From Budorcas taxicolor (lineage: Eukaryota > Chordata > Mammalia > Artiodactyla > Bovidae), in NCBI RefSeq assembly GCF_023091745.1, contig NC_068928.1, positions 11,922,001-11,986,000 on the forward strand: 64,000 nucleotides of DNA. Direction: 5' to 3'. The stretch's first letter is position 1, and every line of letters begins with the position of its first letter. The position numbers were made by a program, and so were the translations under genes. The notes under the pieces were generated by a model, which made no database searches, had not been told where the DNA came from, and saw only the letters and a program-made list of their open reading frames with translations. Shown here piece by piece: positions 50,291 through 61,919 of the stretch.

Positions 50291-50961
50291 GAACACCGAA
50301 CCTCCTGCTTTCACAACCTCATCTGCCACCACTACAGACGCCTCCTATGCATTGCCCACAGTCTCTCTTACAGCAGGCGCTGACACAGTTATGATCAGCC
50401 AGACAAAAGCAGGATGCTGCTGCAGTATTCTGGGAAAGTATCCACTTTCCTCATAAAAGGAATGAACATCACGGAAGCTGTCCTTACTGTGTGAATTCAT
50501 CTTACTGCTTTGAATTCAGAAACGATGCCCAGTGGAGTGGCAATTACAAAGTGATCACAAGAAAAAGAAAGTCACTGAGACATTGTACTAAAACCAGCAG
50601 CAGCCTTCTTGTAAGGTGAGAAATAAACCCTGTGTTTTTATTTCTGTAGCCAAATATATGCCTAAGGATTCAATTACCAATTCCCTTTCCAACTCCCTTT
50701 TAAAAAGAAAGAAAACCTGAAAGCAGAGAGTACTCAGATAAAATATCTCAAATCCCAGGGTACTTACTATCCTTCAGAAGCCTGTTAAGAATGGCAATCA
50801 AACCATAAAGACAAGTCCCATACCACAAACGCTAACTGGTCAAGGTCCAAGCCATCAGATGAGGTTATGTTTAATGAAAACAAAGGAAAATATTTAAAAT
50901 AAGCTATGTGCCCAAGAATGAATATATAACATTAATTAATTAATATACAATATATTAATAT

Positions 50962-51170
50962 GGGCTTCCCTGGTGGCTAAGTGAAAAAGAATCTCCCTGC
51001 CAATGCAGGAGATGCAGGTTCAATCCCTGAACTGGGAAGATCCCCTGGAGAAGGAAATGGCAGCCCACTCCAGTATTCTTGCCTGGAGAATCCCATGGAC
51101 AGAGGAGCTTGGTGAGCTACAGTCCATGGGGGTCCCAAAAAAGTTGGACACAACTTAGCTACTAAAAACA
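50962..51170 (+). mobile_element. Bov-tA SINE, plus strand
   Basis: Full plus-strand copy, GGGCTTCCCTGGTGGCTAAG to CACAACTTAGCTACTAAAAA. It is inserted in an AT-rich TAATATA stretch. Confidence 0.92.
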
Positions 51171-51484
51171 ACATAGATATTTCCAACCCAACAGTTCAAT
51201 GATTTTTCTTTCAAAACTGATAAATACACTGTCATTTAAAATAGTCTACCTGACAAAGCAACAAGGTTAAAAGCAATAAGCTGGTGTGAGAATAAGTTGC
51301 TTAAATGGAGATGTGGTAAAGACAGAAAATCCATACATAGCGTCTAACTCATCTGCCTACTCCCTCCCCATATCGATTCTTCAGATTCATTTATGTAGTC
51401 AATAACATATTCAGGGGAAGCCTTTTAAAGCCTGCACTCCGCTAGGTGCTAAAAACTTGAAAATGAGCTAAAATAAGTAGCACA

Positions 51485-51895
51485 CTGAACTCTTGGGCAT
51501 CTATGTCAGAGAAATGAAAACTATGTTCACATAACATATTCATAATAATGAAAACTGTAAATAGTCAGGTGAATGTTTAAACAAACTGTGAAAGTTAGGT
51601 TACTTACAAAAGGGTAACATGAGGGGACTGTTCAGTTTCTTGACAGCAGTGGAGGACACACAAACCAACACATGTGATTAAAATATATACATTTACATAC
51701 ACATATACACACACACGAACACAAGTAAATCAGGCGAAACCTGAAAAAGATCAATATATTGTGCCAACATCAGTATACTGGTGGTCACATGGCAGCACTG
51801 GCATTAATTGGGTAAAACGTACATGGGATCTCTTAGTACAATTTCTTGTAAGTGCACATGAATCTATGATTATTTCAATAAAAATCGAAACAAAC
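51485..51895 (+). mobile_element. L1 3' end, sense
   Basis: Closing phrase GGGATCTCTTAGTACAATTT with TGCACATGAATCTATGATTA and TTTCAATAAAAATC is the standard end of old mammalian L1 (L1MA/MB type). The upstream half contains a CA-rich stretch near 51690. Confidence 0.75.
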
Positions 51896-51904
51896 AAAAT
51901 GCGG

Positions 51905-52385
51905 ATGTGACACCTTGGGAACACCACGGTGCCAGCAGTGCGACAGGAGCCGACTCCTGCTGAAGCTGGAACGTGAGTGGAGACGAGGATGAGGGGTGGC
52001 CCCAACACGCCAAGGACTACAGTGTGAACCGTGGCAGTGCCAGGAGGGGGGACAGAAAGGAAGGGGCTGCTGTGCCCAGATCCTCCCTGGACGCTGGTGA
52101 GCAGCACCGCTTCTCATCCAGAAATAACTGGCATGAACACTTTTGGCCAAATGAGGAAAAGAGGCTAACACTCCTGGCTGCTCCCATCGTATCTGCAGGC
52201 TGGCCTCCCCCGCCACCAAGACAGGGGATAACGAGATCACCTGGCAGCTGTCACTGGAAAAACTGGCATGAGCACCTTAAACACGTTAGTGCATGTCCTC
52301 GTGTAAGGGGAGACAGCCCATACCCTCGTAGAAGCAGAAAACACCCCAGAACAAAGCGTAAGCACAGTTCAGAGAACTAACGTGA
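51905..52385. other. CpG-rich, GC-rich intronic block
   Basis: Around 480 bp with many CpG dinucleotides in an otherwise CpG-poor intron. I do not recognise a repeat family. It carries overlapping long open frames on both strands (plus 51973-52380, minus 51751-52107 and 51875-52240), as GC-rich DNA often does. A loose internal repeat is visible: AATAACTGGCATGAACAC near 52122 and AAAACTGGCATGAGCACC near 52258. There are no matched splice borders in BCAS3 phase. Confidence 0.55.
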
Positions 52386-52390
52386 TCTTG

Positions 52391-52598
52391 TGCATGCGTG
52401 TGTGCGTGCTCAGTCGTGTCCAACTCTGTGCGACCCCATGGACTGTAGCCCGCCAGACTTCGCTGTCCATGGGACTCTCCAGGCAAGAACACTGGAGTGG
52501 GTCACCATTTCCTTCTTGAGAAGATCTTCTAAAAGTAGAGGCTGAACCCACGTCTCCTGCATTGGCAGGCAGATTCTTCACCACAGAGCCACAGGCGG
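52391..52598 (-). mobile_element. Bov-tA SINE, minus strand
   Basis: GTGCTCAGTCGTGTCCAACT tail side to GATTCTTCACCACAGAGCC head side. It adjoins the CpG-rich block and lies 40 bp from the BovB nest. Confidence 0.9.
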
Positions 52599-53009
52599 GT
52601 GTACTATTGTAGTTTATGTTCATGAATACAACTAGTGGCAGTTTCTGCCTTGTGGCAGAAAGCGAAGAAGAACTACAGATGAAAGTGAAAGACGAGAGTG
52701 AAGAAGTTGGCATAAAACTCAACATTCAGAAAACTAAGATCATAGATAGCATCTGCTCTCATCACTTTGAGGCAAATAGATGAGAAAACAGTGACAGACT
52801 ATTTTTCGGGGGCTCAAAAATCACTGTAGATGGTGACTGCAGTCATGAAATTAAAACATGCTTGCTCCTTGGAAGAAAAGTTACGACCAACCTAGACAGC
52901 ATATTAAAAAGCAGAGACATTACTTTGCCACAAAGGTATATCTAGTCAAAGCTATGGTTTTTCCAGTAGTCATGGATGGATGTGAGAGTTGGACTATAAA
53001 GAAAGCTGA

Positions 53010-53599
53010 CAGAGTGAAGTAAGCCAGAAAGAAAAACACCAATACAGTATACTAACACATATATATGGAATTTAGAAAGATGGCAATGACGACCCTGTAT
53101 GCAAGACAGCAAAAAAGACACAGATGTGTATAACGGACTTTTGGACTCAGAGGGAGAGGGAGAGGGTGGAATGATTTGGGAGAATGGCATTGTAACATGT
53201 ATACTATCATGTAAGAATCGAATCGCCAGTCTATGTCTGACGCGGGATACAGCATGCTTGGGGCTGGTGCGCGGTGATGACCCAGAGAGATGTTATGGGG
53301 AGGGAGGTGGGAGGGGGGTTCATGTTTGGGAACACATGTACACCCGTGGTGGATTCATGTCAATGTATGGCAAAACCAATACAGTATTGTAAAGTAAAAT
53401 AAAGTAAAAAAATTAAATTAAATTAAAAAACATAAAAACAAACAAACAAACAAAAAGAATTCAGCTGTAGTGCAGGAGACATGGGTTGAATCCCTGGGTC
53501 GAGAAGATTCCCTGGAAGAGGAAATGGCAACCCACTCCAGTATTCCTGACTGGAAATCCCATGGGCAGAGGAGTCTGGTAGACTGCAGTAAAAAAAAAA
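53010..53599 (+). mobile_element. L1_BT 3' end plus SINE piece, one insertion
   Basis: L1_BT 3' sequence (GAGTGAAGTAAGCCAGAAAG, TTTTGGACTCAGAGGGAGAG, ACCAATACAGTATTGTAAAG) with an A-rich tail containing AATAAAG at 53399, then (CAAA)n, then a SINE fragment ending in a pure poly(A) run. The whole composite is flanked by AAAGAAAGCTGA at 52998-53009 and 53600-53611, so L1 and SINE piece arrived together. Confidence 0.9.
53463..53589 (+). mobile_element. Internal Bov-tA SINE fragment inside the L1 composite
   Basis: Starts mid-element (GTAGTGCAGGAGACATGGG) and stops at TAGACTGCAGT, lacking the usual 3' tail, then goes directly into poly(A). Both ends are abnormal for independent SINE retrotransposition. 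Confidence 0.9.
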
Positions 53600-54549
53600 A
53601 AAGAAAGCTGAGCACCAAAGAATTGATGCTTTTGAACTGTGGTGCTGGAGAAGACTCTTGAGAGTCCCTTGGACTGCAAGGAGATCCAACCAGTCCACCC
53701 TAAAGAAGATCAGTCCTGAGTGTTCACTGGAAGGACTGATGCTGAAGCTGAAACTCCAATACTTCGGCCACCTGATACGAAGAACTGACTCATTTGAAAA
53801 GACCCTGATGCTGGGAAAGATTGAAGGAGGGAGGAGAAGGGGACGACAGAGGATGAGATGGTTGGATGGCATCACCGACTCAATGGACATGAATTTGAGT
53901 GAACTCCGGGAGTTGGTGATGAACAGGGAGGCTATGGGGTGCTGCAGTCCACGGGGTCGCAAAGAGTCAGACATGACTGAGCGACTGAACTGAACAACTA
54001 GTATTAATGGCTTAATTAATTGTACTTACATGCTTCTATGTGTCGGGGGGGTATCCTCTGCCATCAAGACCAAAGCCCATAGCAGCTCACCTACTAGGCT
54101 TTCTGTTTCTTCCCATGTTACGTAACAGACACATCAGAATCCAAGCAAAAAGTGAAGGTGGAGACTTAATGGCTGCTAAAGCATACAGAGGTGTTGTCCC
54201 AGTACAACATCGCCACCTGCCTGAGCCAGCATCCAAGTACACTCCCTCTTTTAGATGGCAGCTACTAACCTGCTTCTGGGTTCTTGTCACTGAACAACTG
54301 ACTCATGGAGCCTTTGTGATTTTTTCCAGACCCGTACTGGGACAAGTCAATTCCAATCCAATGATGAGCATGGTGGAAGGTTCCAAGAGGGATTGCTAGT
54401 CAAGTGGGAAGGGTATACTCCAGAATGTGTTCCAGAACACCCCCAGGAGCACCTTGTTTTTACAAGTACTTTATCACCTACTCTACTGCCTGAAACAATG
54501 CCGGTGGTTCAATAAGCCCCTGAATCACAGAGTTTCCTTTGAATGCCTG

Positions 54550-55110
54550 ACTCACTGATGTTTGGCTAAGATGAATAGTGATGGTATCCACAGGCCCAGA
54601 GCAGCTGCACAGCACCAACAAAAACTTGGGATAGACAAACGTAAGGATCAATCAGCACAGCAGGATAATGGAAAGCTGTCGCCTCTGCTTTAATTGAGGA
54701 GTCACTATAACTGTGGGCCAGTGATGCCCATTCATTTTTGTATGGACGTTTATGTGCTACAATGACAGGTACTACAAAGAACATATAGAATGCACAGCTA
54801 TTTTACTTTCTGGCTTTTTAAAGAAATTTGTGGATCCCTGCTTTAGATAATCCCCCTAAGGACTGTTAATAGAAGTGTTATATTTATACTGAAACTTGGG
54901 CATCTGTCAATGGCCTTGCCAATGGTCTGATTGCAGATGTCCCTCTTTTAGGGCCAGGAGCTGTACAAACACATCATGGCTGGTAACGGAAGAATCTGGG
55001 TCACTAAGGCCCAAGGTGTGAGTCCAGCCGCTGGTGAAGAAGGCTAGAGTCAAGCCGCTCATCATAGCCGCTTTGCCCTGCCCTGCATAGTGATTTCCAT
55101 CCAAATTCAT
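54550..55110 (+). mobile_element. Possible ancient endogenous retrovirus pol remnant
   Basis: In one broken plus-strand frame near 54900 the text gives SVNGLANGL, reminiscent of a conserved ERV-L RNase H stretch. No clear LTRs are seen, stops are frequent, and the neighbouring open frames (54040-54399 plus; 54566-54784 and 54907-55110 minus) have no recognised family. It is long dead if real, and could also be chance. Confidence 0.25.
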
Positions 55111-55276
55111 CAGTTATGCACCTCTGCCCATCTACTGTCCACTGCTTCCTATCATACAAAGTATACAAGATGTCACAATTTAAAGCATAAATATACTACA
55201 GGTGTTGGGGGTTAGCTGTTCAGGACAATATAGTTAACAGGACTGCTCAGAGATTTGCCCTTTTCTCCTTATGTAC

Positions 55277-55469
55277 TTAGTTGTTCAGTCGTGTATGATT
55301 CTTTGCGACCCCATGGACTGTAGCCCACCAGGCTCCTCTGTCCACGGGGCTTCTCCAGGCAAGAATCTTGGAGTGGGGTGCCATGACCTCCTCCAGGTGA
55401 TATTCCCAATTCAGGGAGCGAACCCAGGTCTGCTGCATTGCAGGCGGATTCTTTACCGTCTGAGCCGCA
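55277..55469 (-). mobile_element. Bov-tA SINE, minus strand
   Basis: TTGTTCAGTCGTGTATGATT to GATTCTTTACCGTCTGAGCC, complete in its main blocks. Confidence 0.92.
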
Positions 55470-55499
55470 TCAAATGTTTAGAAAGTGTTATTAAACTTA

Positions 55500-56855
55500 G
55501 TTTTAGGTGCACAGACATTTAAATCTCCCTGATAATTTGACTCTTGAACATTGTGAAATATCTCTGGTAATAGTCTTTTGTCTTAACCTCTTTCTTAGTT
55601 GATATTAATATAGTCGAATTTTTAATATTCATGTTTATTATTTGCATGACATACATTTTAACATGTTTTAACTATGATTATATTAAAGACTCAAAGACAA
55701 TCTTTAGTAGGTAATTTGTCCCTTTAGTTTAGAGTTCTTTGGGCTGAAATATGTCAATATTTAGTATATGATTTACATGGTTGAATTTTGATGTACTATT
55801 TAATTTTGTTTTCTGTTTATCCTCTCTGTCCTGTGTCTCTGTTCTTCCCTTTCGGCTAAATTACTTTTGAGTTAATTAAACATTTTAAATGAAGTTTTGT
55901 ATTTTTAAGTACAGTATAAATGAACCTTGAAACAGTATAATTCCATATACCCATTCCCACCCAACCACCAATGGTATTATGCTATAGGTATCATATGTAT
56001 TACATGTATACAATATAAGCCCCAGAAAATGTATAAATTTCTTACATATAAGAAGTATCTTAACATTAAATTTAAAATGTTAACATTTATATTTTAAATG
56101 AATTAAGAAAGGGGGGAATCCTCTTTAATGTGAAGTTGATCATTTCTCAGGTATTTCATCACTTCCAAAATATCCAAGTTTGCTCTGGTTATCCTTTCTC
56201 CCTGCACAACAGTGTGGATTTGCAAAGTTTACTGTTCACTTCATCATTCTTGGACTTCCTTGGTGGCTCAGACGGTAAAGCCTCTGTCTACAATGCAGGA
56301 GACCCGGGTTCGAGCCCTGGGTTGGGAAGATCCCCTGGAGAAGAAAATGGCAATCCACTCCAGTACTATTGCCTACAAAATCCCATGGACAGAGGAGCCT
56401 GGCAGGCTGCAGTCTATGGGGTCGCAAAGAGTCGGACACGACTGAGCGACTTCACTTCACTTCACTTCACTTCATCATTTTTAAATGATACTCTTGCTAG
56501 ATGGAGAACTTTTTATTACCAGTACTTGTTTCTTTCAGTCCTTTAAACAAGATATTCCACTGCCTTCTGACTTCCATGGTTTCTGATAAGAAGTCAACAG
56601 TTTGAAAATGTTTTTTCTCTGTATGTGCTATTTTCCTCTGGCTACTTTCAAGATTTGTTTTGGTTTTCAGAAAGTTTACTATGTCATTTTTAAACTTCAG
56701 CTTTGTCATATTCAAAATGTGTCTTTCAATAAATCTGGAACGTTTCCCATCTTTATTTCTCCATGTATTTTTTTCTGCCTCATTCTCTCTATACCTTCTC
56801 CTACACAGATCAAAAGGAATTTTGCTCCAGGATAGATCATACATAGGGTGACAAC
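55500..56855 (-). mobile_element. Old L1 region, antisense, with SINE insertion
   Basis: Complement-L1 text: TTCCACTGCCTTCTGACTTC, ATGGTTTCTGATAAGAAGTC and TTCCTCTGGCTACTTTCAAG around 56560-56660. The part left of the SINE is more worn and the left edge is approximate. Confidence 0.65.
56249..56465 (+). mobile_element. Bov-tA SINE with target-site duplication
   Basis: Full plus-strand SINE ending GACTGAGCGACTTCACTTCA with extra CACTT units. TTCACTTCATCATT occurs at 56235-56248 and 56466-56479, so the 14 bp edges are clear and the copy looks young. Confidence 0.93.
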
Positions 56856-56999
56856 TATACCTAATTTGGATAATTTTGATGAGGAGATGTGAACTTTGAG
56901 TCTGATGACATTTTAAAGAGATTTTACTGTTAAGAACTGATGTTGTAACATGCTGAGATTTCCAGGGATGTTTGTATGTAACGTATTTTGCACATGAAA

Positions 57000-57550
57000 T
57001 TATTCTGAATTGGAGGGTTCAGAGAGGGTGGACTGTAATGAAGTAAACAGTGTCTCAAAACAAGACATATCCAGATCCTAATCTGTGGAACCTACATACA
57101 CTGCATTATAGTACAAAGAGTGACTATTACCTTATATGACAAAATATGTGATTAATATCTAGATCAGAAGTTATCCTGGATTATCAGTGCTAATATTAAA
57201 TGGAATCATTTAATCATATTAAATACTTATTTAATGTACCCTTAAAAGATACAAAGACGAGGAGAAGACACAGAGAAGAGGAGGAAGAAATGAGACCACA
57301 GAGGTAAATACTGGAGTGGTATCTAGCCGTAAGGAAAGAAATGCTGACTCACCAGAAGTTGGCAAAGGCAAAGAACAGATTCTCTGTTAGAACTCTAGAG
57401 GGAGTGCAGCCTCGCCAACACCTTGATTTTGGACTTCGGGCTTCCAGAAATGAGAGAAAATAGATTTCTGTTATTTTAAGGCCATTTGGTTTTGTTCTGT
57501 TATTTTAAGGTAATTTGCTATGACAACCACAGGAAAGAAATGTGCAGTAA
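57000..57550 (+). repeat. Ancient interspersed repeat, family uncertain
   Basis: The segments AGATCCTAATCTGTGGAACC, ACCTTGATTTTGGACTTCGG, CTTCCAGAAATGAGAGAAAA and TAGATTTCTGTTATTTTAAG in this order match a common old mammalian repeat that I recognise by text, but not by secure name. A small 20 bp repeat (TCTGTTATTTTAAGG) occurs near its end. Confidence 0.6.
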
Positions 57551-57584
57551 ATTTGTATACAATATGAATTTTATGTTATGGACT

Positions 57585-58330
57585 CCCCATAACTGAAGTT
57601 GCTGGGTGGTATGGCAACCTTATGTGAAGATTTTCAGAAACTGCCAAACTATCTTCCAGAGTAGCCGTACCACTGTACATTCCCAAAAGAACTGTGTGCA
57701 AGAGCCAGTTTCCACTCATTCACTTGTTGAGAGTTCCCTTAAAATGTGGTGTAGATACCAGACAACTTGAGTCTAACTCAAAGGGTTTCTCCTGTGTTTT
57801 CTTTTAAAAGCTTTACAATCATAGATTTTATATATTTAAATCTATGGTCTAGTATGAGTTCACTTTTGTATATGGAATGAGACATGGGCTAACACTCATT
57901 TTTCACACATAAATACCCAGTCAGTCCATTACCACTGTTGAAAAGACTAACTTGTCTTCATTTTGCACCTTTGTCAAAAATCAATTGTACACATGTATGG
58001 AAATGTGCCTGTTACTACACCTTTAATAAGTCTAATTACTAGGTAATGCTCCAACTTTTTCTTTTTCAATATTATTTTGCCCAGTATAAGTACTATGCAG
58101 AGAAATAGCTTATTAATTTTTATCAAAAATCTTTAATACTGCTGGGATTTTAATGGAGATGGCATTGAATATACAAATCAGTTTGGGGAGAAATTATATT
58201 CTAATAATATTATGTACTGTAGCCCAAGAATATGGTTTAACTCTTTATTTAATCAGATCTTTACTCTCAGTACTGTTTTACAGTTTTAGAATACAGTCCT
58301 ACATGCGATATGCTTAACAATTTTTAAATT
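57585..58330 (-). mobile_element. Old L1, antisense
   Basis: Complement-L1 phrases in order: AACTGCCAAACTATCTTCCA, CACCTTTGTCAAAAATCAAT and CTGCTGGGATTTTAATGGAG with TTTGGGGAGAAATTATATTC. Confidence 0.82.
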
Positions 58331-58659
58331 GACAATTGTTTGTTTCTAGTATATGGTACCCAGAAGTCTTGTTAAAATCACCCATTAGTTCTAACTTTTT
58401 TTGTGGTATTCATTAGATTTTCTGTATGTCATCTTTACTGTAATTTTACTTCTTCCAACTGGTATGATGGTGGCTCTTCCCATGGTTGCAGATTTCTCGG
58501 CAGATCTCAAGGGTTTTTTCTTTGTAGCTTTCATCTCTCTGATACTCAGTCCTGAGAACTCCATGATCTTGGTCTTCCTAGACTCACCAATATCTCATCA
58601 CCAAAGGGAGTCTAGACTCCATTTGGGTTCCCCTTTCCTGTACCATAGGCTTTTTCCTG

Positions 58660-58868
58660 AACTGACCATCGCAAAGAATCCACCTGCCAACCCAGGAGAC
58701 ACAAGAGATGTGGGTTCAATTCCTGGGTAGGGAAGATCCCCTGGAGAAGAAAATAGCAACCCACGCCAGTACTCTTGCCTGGGAAATCCCATGGACAGGA
58801 GCTTGGCAGGCTACATGCAATCCATGGCATTGCAAAGAGTTGGACACGACTGAGCACGCACACGCAGG
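58660..58868 (+). mobile_element. Bov-tA SINE, plus strand, head worn
   Basis: Begins in a damaged head (CATCGCAAAGAATCCACCTG) and ends GGACACGACTGAGCACGCAC. A few duplicated bases (ACATGCAATCCATGG) mark small changes. Confidence 0.88.
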
Positions 58869-59780
58869 TACCTTCCTCCTTGAGAATTAAACATATTCAT
58901 CATACCATTTTGCAGGATTGCTCTGATAAAGTAGAAGTAACATGTTTCTAATATGCAGAGGTTTCCAAAGCAAGTGTACCATTGATCAAAATTAGCATGT
59001 TAAATACAAAAACTACTAGTGTCAGCTTCGGTAAGACTTTACAGAAGTATATTTTTAAATACCGTAACATTTTACTACATCTGACTTTACTGATGAAAAC
59101 TAAGAATATTTTGCTAACTACACATGTACTTTATGAGGAAAATTACTGTCAGATGCAGAGGATATCCCAAGTCATAGATCATAAAACAACTTAATTCAAC
59201 ATAATTAGATCCACATATTTGATCCTTTTTTCCTTGCATGATTAAAGTATCCTCAGAGTTCTTGGAAGATTCCAGAATGACATGATTTTAAAATACTCAA
59301 AAACAGGCAGATTACTTGCCATACAGATTTCATCATCAGTGTTAAATTTTATATATCATGTCAAAATCATTTCAGTATACACTTATAAAAATTAATTTTA
59401 TGGTTATCAATTGTGTTTCCTTAGATCTTGATGTTTAAGGTTTAGAAATTTCCAATCTCCTACATTATATGGTTTTCCTACCTGTTAAATAGGAATAGCA
59501 TTGGCATTAGCAAATATTATACCTACAAACATTTGTCCATGTGCAGCACACTGTTTTATGGATGAGAGACCCCAAGAAGCTTAAGCAAGATCTCTGTCCT
59601 CATGCTAGAAATTGAATGACAAATAATGTTAATGCAAAAGAGGTATCAAAAATGGATGTAAATTTTTTACAAGGTGTCGGTGCTTAAAATGTTCAAATTA
59701 CTGGAGATTATAGTTGAGGTGGAGCATATCAGTAAGTAGGGAGGACAGGACAGGGATTAAAAAACAATAAAGAAATAAAC
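58869..59780. other. Intron without recognisable features
   Basis: AT-rich; one worn old-repeat-like patch near 59530-59630. No exon. Confidence 0.45.
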
Positions 59781-59785
59781 TGTGG

Positions 59786-60112
59786 GGCTTTCCTGGTGGC
59801 TCAGTGGTAAAGAATCAGCCGGCTAATGCAGGAGACACAGCTTGGATCTCTGATTTGGCAAATCTCACAGCCCATGAAACAACTAAGCCCCTGCACCACA
59901 ACTATTGAGCCTGGGAGCTGCAATTACTGAGCCCACGTGCTGCAACTACTGAAGCCTGCGCGCCATGGAACCCATGCTCCACAACAAGAGGAGCCTCTGC
60001 AATGAGAAGCCCACACTCTGCAACTAGAGCAGCCCCCGCTTGCCACAACTAGAGAGAAGCCCACACAGCAGTGAAGACCCCGCCAAAGACAAACAAATAA
60101 AATTACTTGTTA
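59786..60112 (+). mobile_element. CHR-type SINE (long form)
   Basis: GGGCTTTCCTGGTGGCTCAG head, then the same body order as the copy at 24.55 kb (CCCACGTGCTGCAACTACTG, AAGAGGAGCCTCTGCAATGA, AGCAGCCCCCGCTTGCCACA) and an A-rich tail. Confidence 0.88.
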
Positions 60113-60119
60113 AAAAATT

Positions 60120-60285
60120 AAAAGAAATAAAATGTGCCCTGTATTGTACAACACAGGGAATATAGCCAGTATTGTTTGGTAACTATAAACGGAATATAAC
60201 CTTCAAAAACTGTGCATCACTATGCTGTACACCTGCAATTTACATTGTACATCAACTATACATCAATGAAAAAAATCTTTTCAAA
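60120..60285 (+). mobile_element. L1 3' end (L1_BT-like)
   Basis: CCTGTATTGTACAACACAGG, AATATAGCCAGTATTGTTTG and TACATCAACTATACATCAAT are classical tail phrases. It starts right after the CHR SINE tail. Confidence 0.85.
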
Positions 60286-60834
60286 GAAGTAACATGTGCC
60301 CAGCAGCACATTTTTAGTGAAATAGTAAATCTTGACTAAAATGCTCATCTAATTGAAAACTTCCATACGAAAGCAGTAACAGCAAATGGTTATTAAACAG
60401 GAGAAAGCAACTTCATTGTGCCAGAAAGTAAGGACACTGTCAAAGAATACTGTACATATTATAAGCTAATAGATGTCAAAGATGTCAAGCTAATAGATGT
60501 CAAACTAACAGGCTCCAACTGGCTAAATCCAGACTGTTCTGAGTACTAAAATAATTTTTGAATGAATATAACTCATTTAACAAAGAATCTATTCAACCAA
60601 ATGATATATGTAAATAAAAGAAGTAATAAAAAGTTTGATGAGGAATGGGATATTTATATAGTTTTAATTGACTTCTCCTAGCCCACTATCCACTCAGGCC
60701 ACAGCACAAAGACAGCAGACTAAAAATGTCCTTCTCCGAGTCTTCCCCTGAGAGCAGTATATTTGCGTACTTTAAAAGCTGCTGTCTGAGGGCTCAGCTC
60801 CCAATCAGTCTGCATCTAGGTGCTGAGATCCACA

Positions 60835-61460
60835 CCACATCAACAGAATGAAAAATAAAAATCATACAACCATCCCAATAGATGCAGAAAAAGCACTTGA
60901 CAAAATTCAACAACTATTTATGATAAAAACTCATTGAAGTGGGTACAGGGGGAATATATTTCAACATATATTTCAATATATTTCAACATAATAAAGGTCA
61001 TATATGACAAGCCCACACCTAACATTATACTCAATGGTGAGGAGCTGAAAGCACTTTCATAAAAGCCGAAAGCATTTACAATTGCATCAAAAAGAATAAA
61101 ATACACAGGAAAATTTAACCAAGGAAGTGAAAGACCTGTGCACTCAAAACCATAAGATATTGATGAAAGAAACTGAAGAAGACACAAACAAATGAAAAAA
61201 CATTCCATACTCATGAATTAAAAGAACCAATATTGTTAAAATGTCCACACTGTTGAAAGCAATCTACAGATTCAATGCAATCTCTATCAAAATTCAAATG
61301 GCATTTTCACAGAACTAGAAAACAATCCTAAAATTTGTAGGAACCACAAAATACCCCAATAACAAAAGCAATCATAACCAAGAAGTACAAAGTTGGAAGC
61401 ATCATGCTTCCCGATGTCAAACTGTATTACAAAGGTAAAGTAAATCAAAACGGCATGGTA
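60835..61460 (+). mobile_element. L1 ORF2 fragment, sense
   Basis: Contains ORF2 sequence: CCAATAGATGCAGAAAAAGC, ACATTATACTCAATGGTGAG and CAATGCAATCTCTATCAAAA, about 600 bp with many breaks. A short repeated ATATTTCAACATA patch near 60955-60985 is a local expansion. Confidence 0.88.
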
Positions 61461-61622
61461 GAAAGTTTAAAAATAGGAGGTAACTATTAACAAAGAAAAG
61501 ACCACAATTATTACTTTTAATTACACATTGTTTTTGAGTTCCAAACTAACGCAATAACAAAAATAAAACTGAAAACAGTCAAAAATTAGCATAATACTTG
61601 TCAGAAAGTATGTTCTATATAA

Positions 61623-61910
61623 GGGCTTCCCTGATAGCTCAGTTGGTAAAGAATCCACCTGCAATGCAGGAGACCCCAGTTTTATTCCCTGGATCAGGAA
61701 GATTTCCTGGAGAAGGGATAGGCTACCCACTCCAGAGTCCTTGGGCTTCCCTTGTGGCTCAGCTGGTAAAGAATCTGCCCACAATGCAGTTGAGAAGATC
61801 CCCTGGAGAAGGGAAAGGCTACCCACTCCAGTATTCTGGCCTGGAAAATTCCATGGACAGTCCATGGAGTCGTAAAGAATCAGACACAACTGAGCGACTT
61901 TCACTTTCAC
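61623..61910 (+). mobile_element. Bov-tA SINE dimer, plus strand
   Basis: Two successive heads (GGGCTTCCCTGATAGCTCAG and, at 61744, GGGCTTCCCTTGTGGCTCAG) with one tail. Near-matching TTCTATATAA and TTCTACATATAA flank it and may be the worn target duplication. It lies about 0.9 kb downstream of a BCAS3 exon, antisense. Confidence 0.9.
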
Positions 61911-61919
61911 ATTCTACAT

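Larger units (their letters stand above)
52637..53993 (+). mobile_element. BovB, plus strand, interrupted by an L1 insertion
   Basis: A 5'-truncated BovB (AGAAAGCGAAGAAGAACTAC onward, then the tail from GAGCACCAAAGAATTGATGC to GCGACTGAACTGA). It is flanked by ACAACTAGT at 52628-52636 and 53994-54002. Between 53010 and 53599 it is split by a younger L1/SINE composite. Confidence 0.93.

Noticed and set aside
51973..52380. 135-codon plus-strand frame with overlapping minus-strand frames as a novel gene
   Set aside because: Frames on both strands are expected in a GC-rich stretch; no splice borders, recognised family or start context supports coding.
53423..53974. 183-codon minus-strand frame
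   Set aside because: It is the complement of the BovB tail, L1 tail and SINE fragment joined by chance.
54040..54399. 119-codon plus-strand frame
   Set aside because: No recognisable domain or exon borders; it runs against BCAS3 and adjoins a possible old retroviral remnant.
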